Shown piece by piece: positions 21,588 through 33,379 of a stretch of DNA of 64,000 nucleotides. The translations under genes were made by a program, and so were the position numbers. The notes under the pieces were generated by a model. The model worked only from the letters and a program-made list of their open reading frames with translations. It did no database searches and was not told where the DNA came from. Position 1 is the first letter of the stretch; each line of letters opens with the position of its first letter. The stretch covers positions 14,648,420 through 14,712,419 of the forward strand of contig CM065710.1 in NCBI GenBank assembly GCA_017654935.2, written 5' to 3'. The DNA is from Phymorhynchus buccinoides (taxonomy: Eukaryota; Mollusca; Gastropoda; Neogastropoda; Raphitomidae).

Positions 21588-23333
21588 TGAAGCAGCAGAA
21601 GCCCACGACCAGAGAGGTGAAGATCTGGACCAGTGATTCAGTGGAGGCCCTGAACGGCTGCTTTGAATGCACAGACTGGTATGTGCCGACAGACTCTCGC
21701 TCCCTGGACGTGACTGGCGATGTGATTTCATCGTACATCAGTTTCTGCGTGGACTCTGTGCTGGAATCAAAGACTGTGAAGGAGTATGCCAACGACAAGC
21801 CATGGATCAACTCTGGTTTGAAGGCTCTGCTCCACATGAGTCAGGAGGCATTGATAGAGGGAGACAAGAAGAAAGAGAAGTCTGCACAGCTCGCCCTGTC
21901 AAGGAAGATCACCAAATCGAAACGGCTCTTCACAAGCAGGATGGAGAACCACTTCAAAGAAAACAATGCAAGGCAGTATTGGAAAGACATTGCCATCATG
22001 ACTGGCTGTCGACCGAAGCCATCTCCACTGCGGACAAGTGACGAGCAGAAACTGGCAGACGACCTGAACATTTTCTACGTCCGATTCGACCAGCATGACT
22101 TCAGTGAAGAACAGCGGCGAGTCATGGAGAAGGTGCTGAGTCGTCCTTCACAGCCATTCCTCATCAGTCTGGAGGAGGTGCGGACTGCCTTCAAGAAAGT
22201 CAAGGTCCGGGGAGCAGCAGGTCCAGACAACATCGGTGGCAGACTGCTCAAGGAGCGCAGTGACTCCCTGGCTCCTGTATTCTGCGAGATCTTCCAGAGG
22301 TCTCTTGACGAGGGCATCGTTCCAAGCATCTGGAAGAGCTCCATCATCGTCCCAGTTGCCAAGAAGAGGTCCCCGTCGGAGCTGAACGACTACCGACCCG
22401 TGGCGCTAACGTCCATCCCGTTCACGTGTGCTGAAGAGACCGAAGGCAGAAACGCAGGCCCACCAGGACTCGCTTCAGTTCGCATATGTCAAGAACAGGA
22501 ACACCGGAAACGCCATCCTGACCCTCGGGCACAGCCTTCTTGCACACTTGGACAAGCCAGGCGCACACGCTAGGATCCTGTTTGTGGACTTTAGTAGTGT
22601 CTTCAACACTATTCAGCCCCATCGTTTGGTGGAGAAACTGCTGTCATAGCAGTCAATCCAGTTAAATGAGAGAGACCATGAGCTTCTCATCAAGTTCGCG
22701 GACGACACATCCCTGTCGGGCCTCATCCAGAAAGATGACACTTCCTACCGGAGAGCTGTTGATGAGCTGGTGTCCTGGTACAGCAAATACTCCCTTCACC
22801 CCAACATCTCCAACACCAAAGAACTGGTCGTTGACTTCAGGAAGTCACCAGGGAGTGAGCATCCCCTCTTCATCAAGGGACAGCCTGTGGACATCGTCGA
22901 GTCCTATAAGTACCTCGGCTCCACCATCAACGCCAAGTTGGACTGGTCTCAGAGGATCCTGCATCTCTTCTACCAGTCGTCCATAGAAAGCGTGATGCTC
23001 TTCAACAGGCTGTGCTACTTCAGCAGTGCCAAGAAGACAGACACAGACAGACTGGAGAAGATCACCACCCGTGCTGCCTCAGTCATCGGTGAGGACCTGA
23101 CATCGCTGAGTGCCTTCTACCCTGCTGCTGCCGTCAGGAAGCTGAACAGGATCCGCTCCGACCCTGAGCACCCTCTCCAACCAGCCCTTGCTCCATGCGA
23201 GTCCAGGCGTGGCGACTCTTCCACCACCTGAGAAGTTTCAAGGCCAGGGCGAACCGGCTGAGTAACTCCTTCATGCCATCAACAGTCCGCCTCTTCAACC
23301 CCACCTCCTGGGGCTGTCTGGTCCACTGCAATT
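21588..23333 (+). pseudogene. LINE ORF2 remnant with internal deletion (right arm)
   Basis: Pre-RT region open to about 22573 (KIWTSDSVEALNG..., KPWINSGLKALL, GPDNIGGRLLKE, NDYRPVALTS), then a frameshift, motif A FVDFSSVFNTIQPHRL and a stop. After the deletion come FADDTSLSG and a C-terminal part with SYKYLGSTINAKLDW. A last frameshift precedes the usual tail (RLFNPTSWGCLVHCN). It lacks the RT motif B region and cannot be active. The style is CR1/L2/Rex-like. It sits inside the intron between exons 2 and 3. Confidence 0.85.
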
Positions 23334-23335
23334 AA

Positions 23336-23726
<391 letters not shown>

Positions 23727-23752
23727 AAGGATCATCTCATTGTTGATGCAAG

Positions 23753-23881
23753 TACCGGTTCAAAGTCGCATCGGGGGTCAATGCGAGAACAATGCCAATT
23801 GTGACGTGGGCACGTGTCAAAACAACCTATGTGCCTGCGACCAAGCTACCCAGGATGTGCATGTTGAGGACTACTCCTGTA
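23753..23881 (+). CDS. Exon 3, six-cysteine module
   Basis: 129 nt from acceptor gatgcaag to donor gtaagt, phase 1 at both ends. It encodes PVQSRIGGQCENNANC, then DVGTCQNNLCACDQ and a last Cys, with spacing 5-4-4-1-13. The acceptor lacks a good pyrimidine tract because GA repeats lie upstream. It follows exon 2, another six-cysteine module. Confidence 0.75.
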
Positions 23882-24240
23882 GTAAGTCTGTCTGTCAGTT
23901 TGTCCTTATGTAGTATGTCTGTCTGTCTGTCTACCTTTCTGTCTGTGCGATTCCGTCTGTCTGCGTGTCTTTCATTTAGTAAGTCTGCCTGTCAGTCTGT
24001 CCTTGTATGTCTGTCTGTCTGCCTTTCTGTCTGTGCGATTCCGTCTGTCTGCGTGTCTTTCATTTAGTAAGTCTGCGTGTCAGTCTGTCCTTGTATGTCT
24101 GTCTGTCTGTGCGATTCCGTCTGTCTGCGTGTCTTTCATTTAGTAAGTCTGCCTGTCAGTCTGTCCTTATATGTCTGTCTGTCTTTCAGTCGGTACGTGT
24201 CTGTCTGTCTGTCCGTCTGCGTGTCTTTCTTTTAACGGCT
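23882..24240 (+). repeat. Tandem units carrying the exon 3 donor
   Basis: Units of about 80-100 bp, each with agtaagtctg, the exact exon 3 donor context, followed by CTGT-rich sequence. A further copy at about 24547 includes more of the exon end (ctactcctgtagtaagtctg). The link to the exon is less clear than for the other arrays. Confidence 0.65.
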
Positions 24241-24957
24241 ATTCACTACCCCTGATGTAAGAGAAAACAGCAATGTATGTGCCTTGTAACGACATCTTTT
24301 AAGACGTGCGTTTTTCAGATTTGACCCCTCATGTTATGCACCCAGGGGTCATCTGACCCATGACGTTTGCAATAAAAATGTATGTGTAATACTACAGTGA
24401 CACATTACTGGTCCTTTATTTTTGGAAATTGACCCATCATTTTGTGTAATCAGGGGTCATGTGACCCATGAAGTTTGCAATACAATGGCTTTTTACTATA
24501 TGATGACCCATGAAGTTTGCAAACAATCTTAAGCTCTGGTTTTCAAGGCTACTCCTGTAGTAAGTCTGTCTGTGTGCCTGTCTGTCTTGGTATGTTAGTC
24601 TGCCTGTCTTCTAACGTCTATGCACTACTACACGTGATATAACAGGCAAAAAGCAATGCCTGTTTTATGTTCCCAGTTTCTTGTAGTATGTCTGTCTCTG
24701 TGCCTGTCTGTCTTAGTCTGTTTGTCTGTCTCTTTCTTTTAACGTTTCTGCACTACACGTGATGTAAGACCAAAAAACAACACAATGGTTTCTTTTTTTA
24801 GTTTCTTGTAGTAAGTCTGCCTGTACAATGTAAGGGATGGGAATTGTCCGCCAAACAGCAAACTTCCACAGAAATAACAATGCTTTTCCGCCGACAAAAA
24901 ATAGTCTGTACACCAAAAAAAACCCACCGCAATTAACAACTAAAGTTAGCCATGCTA

Positions 24958-25150
24958 AGGCCGTGTACACATATAAGCGGATATTCCATGCGGAAACCCG
25001 TGCGCAATCCATAAATAAGTGAAACAAAGAAGGGAAAAGATTTGCGCACGTGTCCGAATTTCCCCTATATGCGTAAAATGTTATCCTTTTTTCTTCTACT
25101 TATTTAGGGTTTTCAGTACGGAACTTGCGCGTCTAATGTGAACCCGGCCT
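24958..25150. mobile_element. MITE family 3, right-arm copy
   Basis: Mirror of 9634-9826 with a few SNPs. Confidence 0.7.
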
Positions 25151-25299
25151 AATGCTGTTTTAGGGCTTCAATTACAAAAAAAAGCTTCAGCGTTACTATG
25201 CCCCCTGGACCCCTACTAGGGTCCTTCTGCGGCGGGGGGGGGGGGGGGGGGGGGGGGGGGTGTATCCAAAGTACATTTAGCCGATTGACATTACAGTGT

Positions 25300-25625
25300 C
25301 TCTCCCGTGGGGATACCGGGGGATCTTTCGTAAAAAATAGTTCCCCCACCTTCTTGAAGTTCTGTGCTTGTAACTTCCTCTAATCTGCCACTCTCTTTGA
25401 CTCTGCCTTCTACCTTATTTTTCTGACTTATTGGCTCCATTCTCCTGCGTATTGTTTTCCAAAAAGAATCTTCCAAATAAAATTCATCCTTTGAGCTCCT
25501 CCGAAATCGGAATGTGTTGGCTGTACGCGGCGGGGAGACCAGTGAAAAGTGAAAACCGGACACATACGTACCTTACCCATTATGGCGATATGACATGAGA
25601 ACGCACAAACAGAAGAAAAAGAATA
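25300..25625 (-). repeat. Dispersed repeat R1, second right-arm copy
   Basis: Mirror of 9090-9460. The right-arm version is slightly shorter, with fewer inserted bases. Confidence 0.7.
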
Positions 25626-26281
25626 ATTACAGTATGGCATGACATTGGACGTGTCAGATTTTGGCATCAGAGAGCCTGTGCATTATTATCAAAAGCATAA
25701 CTAACAAGGGCATCGGCGAGCTAGCGGCAGATATGTCCTTTGCCCGTTACGCCCTGTACCTGCCCCGCCCTGTACCTCCCCTGCCGCTCACATCCTAGCC
25801 ACGACTGTAACTGCAAACATCTCCTTGCAATCTTTTGGGTGATACACCTATATACCCTTGGCTGGAGTGCACATCCTTTACTGGGGTACGAGTCAGAGTA
25901 GGTTTTCACTGAACCAGTGCCTTTTTAGTTTCGGCTTTTAAAACGGGGTCTCTTTTACGTGGCTTAATTGTTTCTCTCTTTGCGTCTGTTGTTTGTTGAC
26001 GTACCCTGGCTAAAAGACTCCAGGGATCATCCCAGCCGAAGCACTTGAACACTATTCATCAGCTAGGGATGAGAACATTACGTGTGCGACCGTTTTTGAT
26101 TGCTCCGCCATATGGGCAGCCACACTACATCTTCGGGGGAATAGTGTCCGTGATCAGGCAGGAAACCAGACTCTGGCTCGCGACCGACAGAGCTGGAGGA
26201 AGTTGGTGAAGACTTCACTGTGGCGCCCCGATGAGATGGAGTTAAGGGAAAGGGAGGATCAAGCTTTAATTTTTGTTCCAG

Positions 26282-26356
26282 GACAGCGAGTGGGAACACC
26301 CTGTGACGGGACCAAGAAGTGCATAGACGGACTGCTGTGTGATAGCAATGTGTGCA
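26282..26356 (+). CDS. Exon 4, four-cysteine module
   Basis: 75 nt, the shortest exon, between tttttgttccag and gtgagt; phase 1 at both ends. It encodes QRVGTPCDGTKKC, then IDGLLC and DSNVC, with spacing 5-5-4. The junction tgtgca|gtgagtgtact and the intron start after it are the seed of the 72-bp array beginning 0.7 kb downstream. Confidence 0.85.
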
Positions 26357-26391
26357 GTGAGTGTACTAATACCTTTGTCACTACCTGAAGC

Positions 26392-27055
26392 TTAAAGGGG
26401 CACCCTGACGGATGAGTTTTTGCAAGAAACACGTCGAGATCACCAGAAAGACAGGAACACTCACTTTGCTCTGGTTTCCTAGAAATCAAACCGTCAAAAC
26501 GTCGATTCCTCTTTGGCGGAGATGCCGGAGAGATAAGCCATTTTAGATGGGGTGGGTGGAGGTCAATCCCATTGTGGTTGAAGCTTTTTTTTTTTTTTGT
26601 AGTGCAGTAAAAAAAAAAATGCTATTTCCTTTGTTGTGAGCGAATCTCCTTTAGATAAAGTGCATAACATAAAAATAAAAATAAAAATAAAAAAAAAGGC
26701 TTGTATTGCGAAAATGTCGTGCAAACAGATTTGGTCTAAACTCAGGCGGCCATTGGAAAAGGGACGGCACACGTCTTCTCTTTGCGTGAAAGAATTTGAC
26801 TTCCATCACCTCCGCCCAGGAGGAATCGCCGATTTGATGGTTTGATTTCTAGGAAACCAGAGCGAAGTGATCTCGACAAACATCTATATTTTAAGAAAAT
26901 ATTTTTTCACCTTCCCCTCCCCCCTTTTCCCCCAAATACAAAAATAATAGCAATGTCCCCATATGGCTTTGCCGAGAGGACGTAAAACAAAAAACTTCCG
27001 GTGATCTCGACGTGTTTCTTGCAAAAAGAACTCATCCGTCAGGGTTCACCTTTAA
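26392..27055. mobile_element. TTAA-flanked MITE (piggyBac-like)
   Basis: 656 bp between TTAA duplications at 26392-26395 and 27052-27055. The ends are inverted repeats of about 55 bp: aggggcaccctgacgg on the left, ccgtcagggttcacct on the right. They share the tgcaagaaacacgtcgagat block in inverse. TTAA target sites and blunt ends are typical of piggyBac-type elements. There is no transposase. It was inserted a few dozen bases after the exon 4 donor. Confidence 0.75.
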
Positions 27056-28600
27056 CACTCACTTTAACACTTTCCAAAAAAAAGCCAGACTGCTATTCTA
27101 AATGTTCGTCTTTATTAGACATTTTAACACTTTCATGACCTTGAATTTTACCATTTGTAAGAATAACGTGGCAGTGAGTGTACTGAAGTGTTTTGTCACT
27201 TTCTGAAACTTGGCACTGTAACACTATATGAGAACGTGTGCAGTGAGTGTACTGATGTGTTTTGCCACTTTCTGAAACTTGGCACTTTAACACTTTATGA
27301 GAACAATGTATGCAGTGAGTGAACTGATGTGTTTTGTCACTTTCTGAAACTTGACACTTTAACACTTTGTGAGAACAACGCGTGCAGTGAGTGTACTGAT
27401 GTGCTTTGTCACTTTCTGAAACTTGACGCTTTAACACTTTGTGAGAACAACGTGTGCAGTGAGTGTACTGGTGTGTTTTGCCACTTTCTGAAACTTGACA
27501 CTTGAACACTTTGTGAGAACAACGCGTGCAGTGAGTGTATTGATGTGTTTTGTCACTTTCTGAAACTTGACACTTTGACACTTTGTGAGAACAACGCGTG
27601 CAGTGAGTGTACTGATGTGCTTTGTCACTTTCTGAAACTTGACACTTGAACGCTTTGTGAGAACAACGCGTGCAGTGAGTGTACTGATGTGTTTTGTCAC
27701 TTTCTGAAACTTGACACTTTGACACTTTGTGAGAACAACGCGTGCAGTGAGTGTATTGATGTGCTTTGTCACTTTCTGAAACTTGACGCTTGAACACTTT
27801 GTGAGAACGATGTGTGCAGTGAGTGTATTGATGTGCTTTGTCACTTTCTGAAACTTGGCGCTTTAACACTTTGTGAGAACAGCGTGTGCAGTGAGTGAAC
27901 TGATGTGTTTTGTCACTTTCTGAAACTTGACGCTTTATTACTTTGTGAGAACAACCTGTGCAGTGAGTGTATTGATTTCTTTTTCCCTTTCTGTAACTTG
28001 ACACTTTGTGTGAACAAAATGTGCAGTGAGTGTACTGATGTGCTTTGTCACTTTCTGAAACTTGACGCTTTATTACTTTGTGAGAACAACCTGTGCAGTG
28101 AGTGTATTGATTTCTTTTTCCCTTTCTGTAACTTGACACTTTGTGTGAACAAAATGTGCAGTGAGTGTACTGATGTGCTTTGTCACTTTCTGAAACTTGA
28201 CGCTTTATTACTTTGTGAGAACAACCTGTGCAGTGAGTGTACTGGTGTGTTTTGTCACTTTCTGAAACTTGGCACTTGAACACTTTGTGAGAACAGCGTG
28301 TGCAGTGAGTGAACTGATGTGTTTTGTCACTTTCTGAAACTTGACGCTTTATTACTTTGTGAGAACAACCTGTGCAGTGAGTGTATTGATTTCTTTTTCC
28401 CTTTCTGTAACTTGACACTTTGTGTGAACAAAATGTGCAGTGAGTGTACTGATGTGCTTTGTCACTTTCTGAAACTTGACGCTTTATTACTTTGTGAGAA
28501 CAACCTGTGCAGTGAGTGTATTGATTTCTTTTTCCCTTTCTGTAACTTGACACTTTGTGTGAACAAAATGTGCAGTTTGTCACTTTCTGAAACTTGATAC
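27056..28600 (+). repeat. 72-bp minisatellite built from exon 4 donor junction
   Basis: About 20 units of roughly 72 bp, each containing gtgtgcagtgagtgtact followed by ttgtcactttctgaaactt. This corresponds to the last bases of exon 4, its donor and the first 35 bp of its intron. Some units in 27930-28590 have a variant with ttccctttctgtaac. Since 72 is a multiple of three and units lack stops, a 526-codon open frame appears on the - strand and shorter ones on +. These are repeat by-products. Confidence 0.85.
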
Positions 28601-28746
28601 CTGGATCTTGATGTTGATTGTAGTGATGAAAAGATATTGTTGTGTGATTATTTTCCAGTGGTCCTTTTTGCATTACATAGTCTGTAGAATTTGCAGTCTA
28701 AAACAGGAATAATGGCGTCATATCTGGAGAGTCCAATGAAACATTG

Positions 28747-28945
28747 GACTCCTCCGAGGGCGCCACCACGACCGTCCACCAACAAGCTCCCCAGAACACA
28801 CTGATCCCCATGACTTTGACCCGAATGCGCCAAGGCGTAGACTGGATTGGAAACAGAAACCAAAACCAAGGAGGTCACCATGAGTAGCATGGCATGCAAC
28901 GCCACAGAATTTTATACATTTTTCTTTTTAATGATTGATGGAATT
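28747..28945 (-). other. Duplicated segment with signal-peptide-like ORF, copy 1
   Basis: Nearly identical to 31755-31945. On the - strand an ATG opens MLLMVTSLVLVSVSNPVYA, a hydrophobic stretch with a plausible signal cleavage after the Ala, then LAHSGQSHGDQCVLGS. No clear downstream exon was found. It may be a first exon of a small secreted protein or chance. Confidence 0.35.
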
Positions 28946-30484
28946 TTTTGGATTTATACACAAATGTTCTACACATTCTAGAGCATCACATGCACCAAAA
29001 ACTGGTTTGTAGTTATCAGTTTTTTAAATGGTGTTTTGTCCGGACAATAATAGAGTTTGTAGTCTTAAAACTGAAGTAGTGAGGTCATAACTTGGAACTC
29101 ACAACAAGAAATTACGGGAATTTTCAATAAGATATTCACACCATCTTAATACATTGAGTGCAACGAAAGAGTCTTAAAGTGATCAAGGCAGATCTGGTCT
29201 TTTCACATAGCATAAAGTCTGCAGCCTAAAAGTATAATCAATAATATAATATCACAACTGGGTAACTTCCAAAGAAACTTTTAGGAATGTGTCACTATCG
29301 CAAAATTGATTATCAAAATATTTCAATTTTATGATCTTCCTTTTCTTCTTTCTTTCTCTTTACATGATCTGGATTTCACTGTCAAGAAAAAATAACAACG
29401 CTGTGACTGGGAAATTCCTAAAGGAGGAATTCTTGGATACTTCACATTACTGATTGTAATGATAAGAAAGATCAGTTTCCTCACAATACTTGTTCACATT
29501 TTATGGAGTTTGCAGTCTAAGAATAGAATTGATGAATATATTTTGGATATCTCAAATGATAATTCTAAGATTTACTACAAAAAATGGCTTGTGGTAATCA
29601 AAAGTGATATTTTTTCGAATTAACTTTCTTTCCACATTACAAAGAACTTGCAGTCTGATGCAAAATTAACGACGTCATAACTGGAGACCCCCCAAGGAAC
29701 ATTCTAAGAATTATCACACAATTAGTTTACACATCTAAATGCATCAACTGCAGCAGACACCGGATTTTAGTAATGGAAACAAGATTGTTGAAAATGTATT
29801 TGTCATGCACTTTGGATATTGCCGTATAATTCCATCTAAAAATAGAATTAATATCGTCATAAAAAATAGAATTAATATTGTCATAATTGGGAAACCTCAA
29901 AGGAAAATGTTGGAACTTTTCTCAAAGATATTATAATGTACATCCTAATGCAACATTTGCAGCAAAAGCTAGCTTGTAGCAATCAAATGAGATAACGTTT
30001 TTTCAACACATAATAACTAGCTTGAAAACTAAAAATAGAGTTAATGACGTCATAAATCGGAAACCCCATTGGGAAATCATTGGATTTTTCACACAAATGT
30101 TGAACACATCCTTATCCATCACATGCAACAAAAGTTAGTTTGCAGTGATATAAATAGATCAGTTTTGCTTGATATTTCTGCAAATGCTATGGAGTTTGCT
30201 TAGTAAAAATAGAAATAATGACGTCATTTCGGGGAAACTCAAAGATTAAATTCTTCCAAATATCACAGAAAGACTCTACATATCGTAATGCATCAATGCA
30301 TCACATATAAGTACATTGGCTGCTAATAATCACAAGAGATCAGTTATTTCACAAATTTTGTTTTTCATATAAGCCCAATACGTTGCTATGAGTCTACAGA
30401 ATAAAATTAATGACGTCATAATTGGGAAACCAAAAGGAGAAATTCTGGGATATTTCACACAAAGATTTCCCATATTCCAATAAA

Positions 30485-30990
30485 TGATAAGCAACAGCAA
30501 TAGACGATTTTCGGGAGAGAGACAAAAAACTAGGGGAGAGCACTTCGTGAAAATTAGAGCTGCTTACCTCCATTATTCGGTCAAAACCATTGCAACAATG
30601 GCGTCGAAGCTTGAAACCGCAGGATGCGAGTCAGCGACTTGCAAACATTGTTTAAGAAAACAATAGGGGTGGCCACGGTGTTCTAAGTGCTGTATGTCTG
30701 CTCAAAGACACGAGTCGATAGGCTACGAGAGCTGATAGTAATAATAATAATAATAATGGAAATTTATGACGCACTTACCTCCCGATAAAACCAGGAGCCC
30801 AAGGCGTTTACAATGACAAATAGTTAAAAGTTAAAAGTAGTAATAAAAGACTTCATATAAGCGTCATAAAATATTTACATAGCACTCAATTCAGTATAGT
30901 GACTTCCCCTGTTTGACCAATTGAACTTGGTAAGATAACTCCCACACTCCATGAAATTACTCCCCTTAATTATTTCCGAACATTTCCTAT
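30485..30990 (+). repeat. Dispersed repeat R2 inserted in satellite
   Basis: Its end segments match 49905-50590 in reverse complement: caatagacgattttcgg...gggagagcacttcgtga on one side, ttaattatttccgaaca on the other. It includes an A-rich (TAA)n stretch and a segment like the 3' tail of a LINE (aaatttatgacgcacttacc) at about 30725-30815. Confidence 0.65.
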
Positions 30991-31754
30991 TATCCTGTGA
31001 TATCAAAATAGGATGTAGAGTTTTCAGTCCAAAAATAGAATTGTTGACGTCATAACTAGGAAACCCAAGGGGGAAAGTTTGTGAAATTTCACAAATACAT
31101 TCTGCATAATTATCTTAATGCATCACATCTATGAATATTGGCTTGACATTATCGAAAGATATTATGTTTTTGTTGTTTCTAGCTTTGCCGGTGATGTGAA
31201 ATTTGCAGCCTAAAAATAGAAACCCTAAAAGCATTTTCTGGGATTTTTCATACACAGAGTTTACACATCCTGATGCATCATTTGGAACCAACATTGGCTC
31301 GTAGTATCGAAAGAGAACTGTCTGGTACAATATTTTGTGTACACGGTGAGGAGTTTTCAGTCTAAAAAAAAGAATTGAAGACGTCATAACTAGGAAACTC
31401 CAAGGGAGAACATTTGGGAAATTACACAGAAAGACTCTGCACATCTTAATGAATCACATGCATCAACATTGGACTGTATTCATCAAAACAGATAACGTTT
31501 TTTACTTGTTTATGTTTTTACAGGTGATATGGAAATTTCAGTATAAGATATAAATAATGACGTCATAACTCGGAAATCCCAAAGGTATTTTCTGGTATTT
31601 TTCGCACAGAGATTCTACACACCCTAGTGCATCATTCTGAACCAAAATTGGCTTGTGGTACTTTCATTGCGAAATCATCCCTAATTTGAAGAGCTGGGAC
31701 CGATGCTCTACAGGTCTATGTCCTCTTAGTCGCGGAGCCAGCGTGAATGAGGTC

Positions 31755-31945
31755 TTCCTCCGAGGGCGCCACCACGACCGTCCACTGACAGCTCCCCAGA
31801 ACACACTGATCCCCATGACTTTGACCCGAATGCACCAAGGCGTAGACTGGATTGGAAACAGAAACCAAAACCAAGGAGGTCACCATGAATACCATGGCAT
31901 GCAACGCCACAGAATTTTATACATTTTTCTTTTTAATGATTGATA
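31755..31945 (-). other. Duplicated segment with signal-peptide-like ORF, copy 2
   Basis: Second copy of the unit at 28747. It starts MVFMVTSLVLVSVSNPVYA, again followed by HGDQCVLGS. It lies 53 bp before exon 5 on the opposite strand. The two copies flank the satellite as direct repeats. Confidence 0.35.
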
Positions 31946-31997
31946 GAAATGTGGCGGATGACTATGAAGTGATGATGACATTTTTTGTTGTTCGTAG

Positions 31998-32081
31998 AAC
32001 TGGACGTAGGTCAGAGCTGTCACGGGCAAACACTGTCGACACTCTGCGGGTCCGGGATGGTGTGTGACCAGAATATTTGTA
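31998..32081 (+). CDS. Exon 5, four-cysteine module
   Basis: 84 nt between tttttgttgttcgtag and gtaagt, phase 1 at both ends. It encodes LDVGQSCHGQTLSTLC, then GSGMVC and DQNIC, with spacing 8-5-4. The LD-V/L-G-x start recurs in exons 6 and 8, showing that the modules descend from a common exon. Confidence 0.85.
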
Positions 32082-32169
32082 GTAAGTGCATTTTACCCTA
32101 TGGCTCTGCCTCTCTGTTTGTCTCTCTGTGTCCATCTCTGTCTGTCTGTCTGTCTGTCTGCCTGCCTGT

Positions 32170-32498
<329 letters not shown>

Positions 32499-32519
32499 CG
32501 TCTGTTGGCCAACGTTTTA

Positions 32520-33005
32520 GCTCGTGAAAGGTTTTAAAAATAAACCGAAATATTGTTCATCTTTTACAACGGTGTTGCTGTTTTTTATTCTTTCAAGTTT
32601 CAATTGATTATAAGCTGCCCACAAAAATACACATGTTTGAGTAATTTGCTTGTAGCTTCTAAACGCTTCACTTCTGAACCTTAACACTTGGCAGTTGCGT
32701 ACCCAAGAGACATAGCCGTACAGTGAAAGCAAAACGTTTTCCTAATGGCCATTGGTTTCTTTGGCAATGTGAGTTTAAAAAACCCTTTAAAAAACCCAAA
32801 AAACTTCAGCATTTGTTTTTCATAGAGTGATTTGTAGAACATGGTACTCATCACATGTTAGCAGGAAGCATCAAGAATGAGTACAACTCTCAATAAGGTC
32901 CTTTCCTAACAGAAGAGACAGTGAAATTCAATGGCTTAGTTACGAGACTTGTGCAACGAAAGTTGAGTGTTTTGGAACTTGGGAGACTCTTGGCATAGCT
33001 GCAGC
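32520..33005. other. Intronic sequence without recognised feature
   Basis: AT-rich unique sequence; no exon seen. Confidence 0.4.
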
Positions 33006-33009
33006 AGGG

Positions 33010-33300
33010 GGTAGATTTGCATGAAGGTGGTCACAAACAGAAAGAGAGCAGACGACAGAAAGCAAAGAAAAGAGGCAGAGTCAAAGAGAGTGGCAGAATA
33101 ATGGAAGTTACAAGTACAGAATTTCAAGAAGGTGGGCGAACCATTTTTACGACAGACACCCCCCCACCCCACGTATCCCCACGGGCAGAGACTCGTGGAG
33201 AGGGTGAGATCGCCCAGCTTCCCGTATGGAGGCACTAGGTATCCACCCGCTGCCCCAAAATGGGCCAATAAAGTCAGACACAATCCAGGAGCGAATTGTC
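33010..33300 (+). repeat. Dispersed repeat R1, 5'-truncated copy
   Basis: Shares acagaaagcaaagaaaagag, gcagagtcaaagagagtggc and the tatccccacggg end with the R1 copies in the palindrome. Confidence 0.65.
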
Positions 33301-33379
33301 GTGGGGCGAATTGTCCCCGTGGGGAAACTGTAGGGATGAATAGTTTGTTCTGCTCCCGTGTAGAAGATTGAACATTTAC

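Larger units (their letters stand above)
28640..31640 (+). repeat. Degenerate ~190-bp satellite with CRE-like motifs
   Basis: Diverged units recur with a shared order: gcatcacatgcaacaaa..., ggagtttgcagtctaaaaatag, aatgacgtcataactgggaaac, then gattctacacatcctaatg. Perfect TGACGTCA palindromes occur at 30045, 30219, 30411, 31045 and 31558, with near matches at 29670 and 31379. The array is interrupted at about 30485-30990 by another repeat. It lies in the intron between exons 4 and 5. Confidence 0.75.

Noticed and set aside
27093..28673. 526-codon - strand open frame with CxxC repeats
   Set aside because: Arises from a 72-bp junction array; the real exon sequence copied in it is on the other strand.
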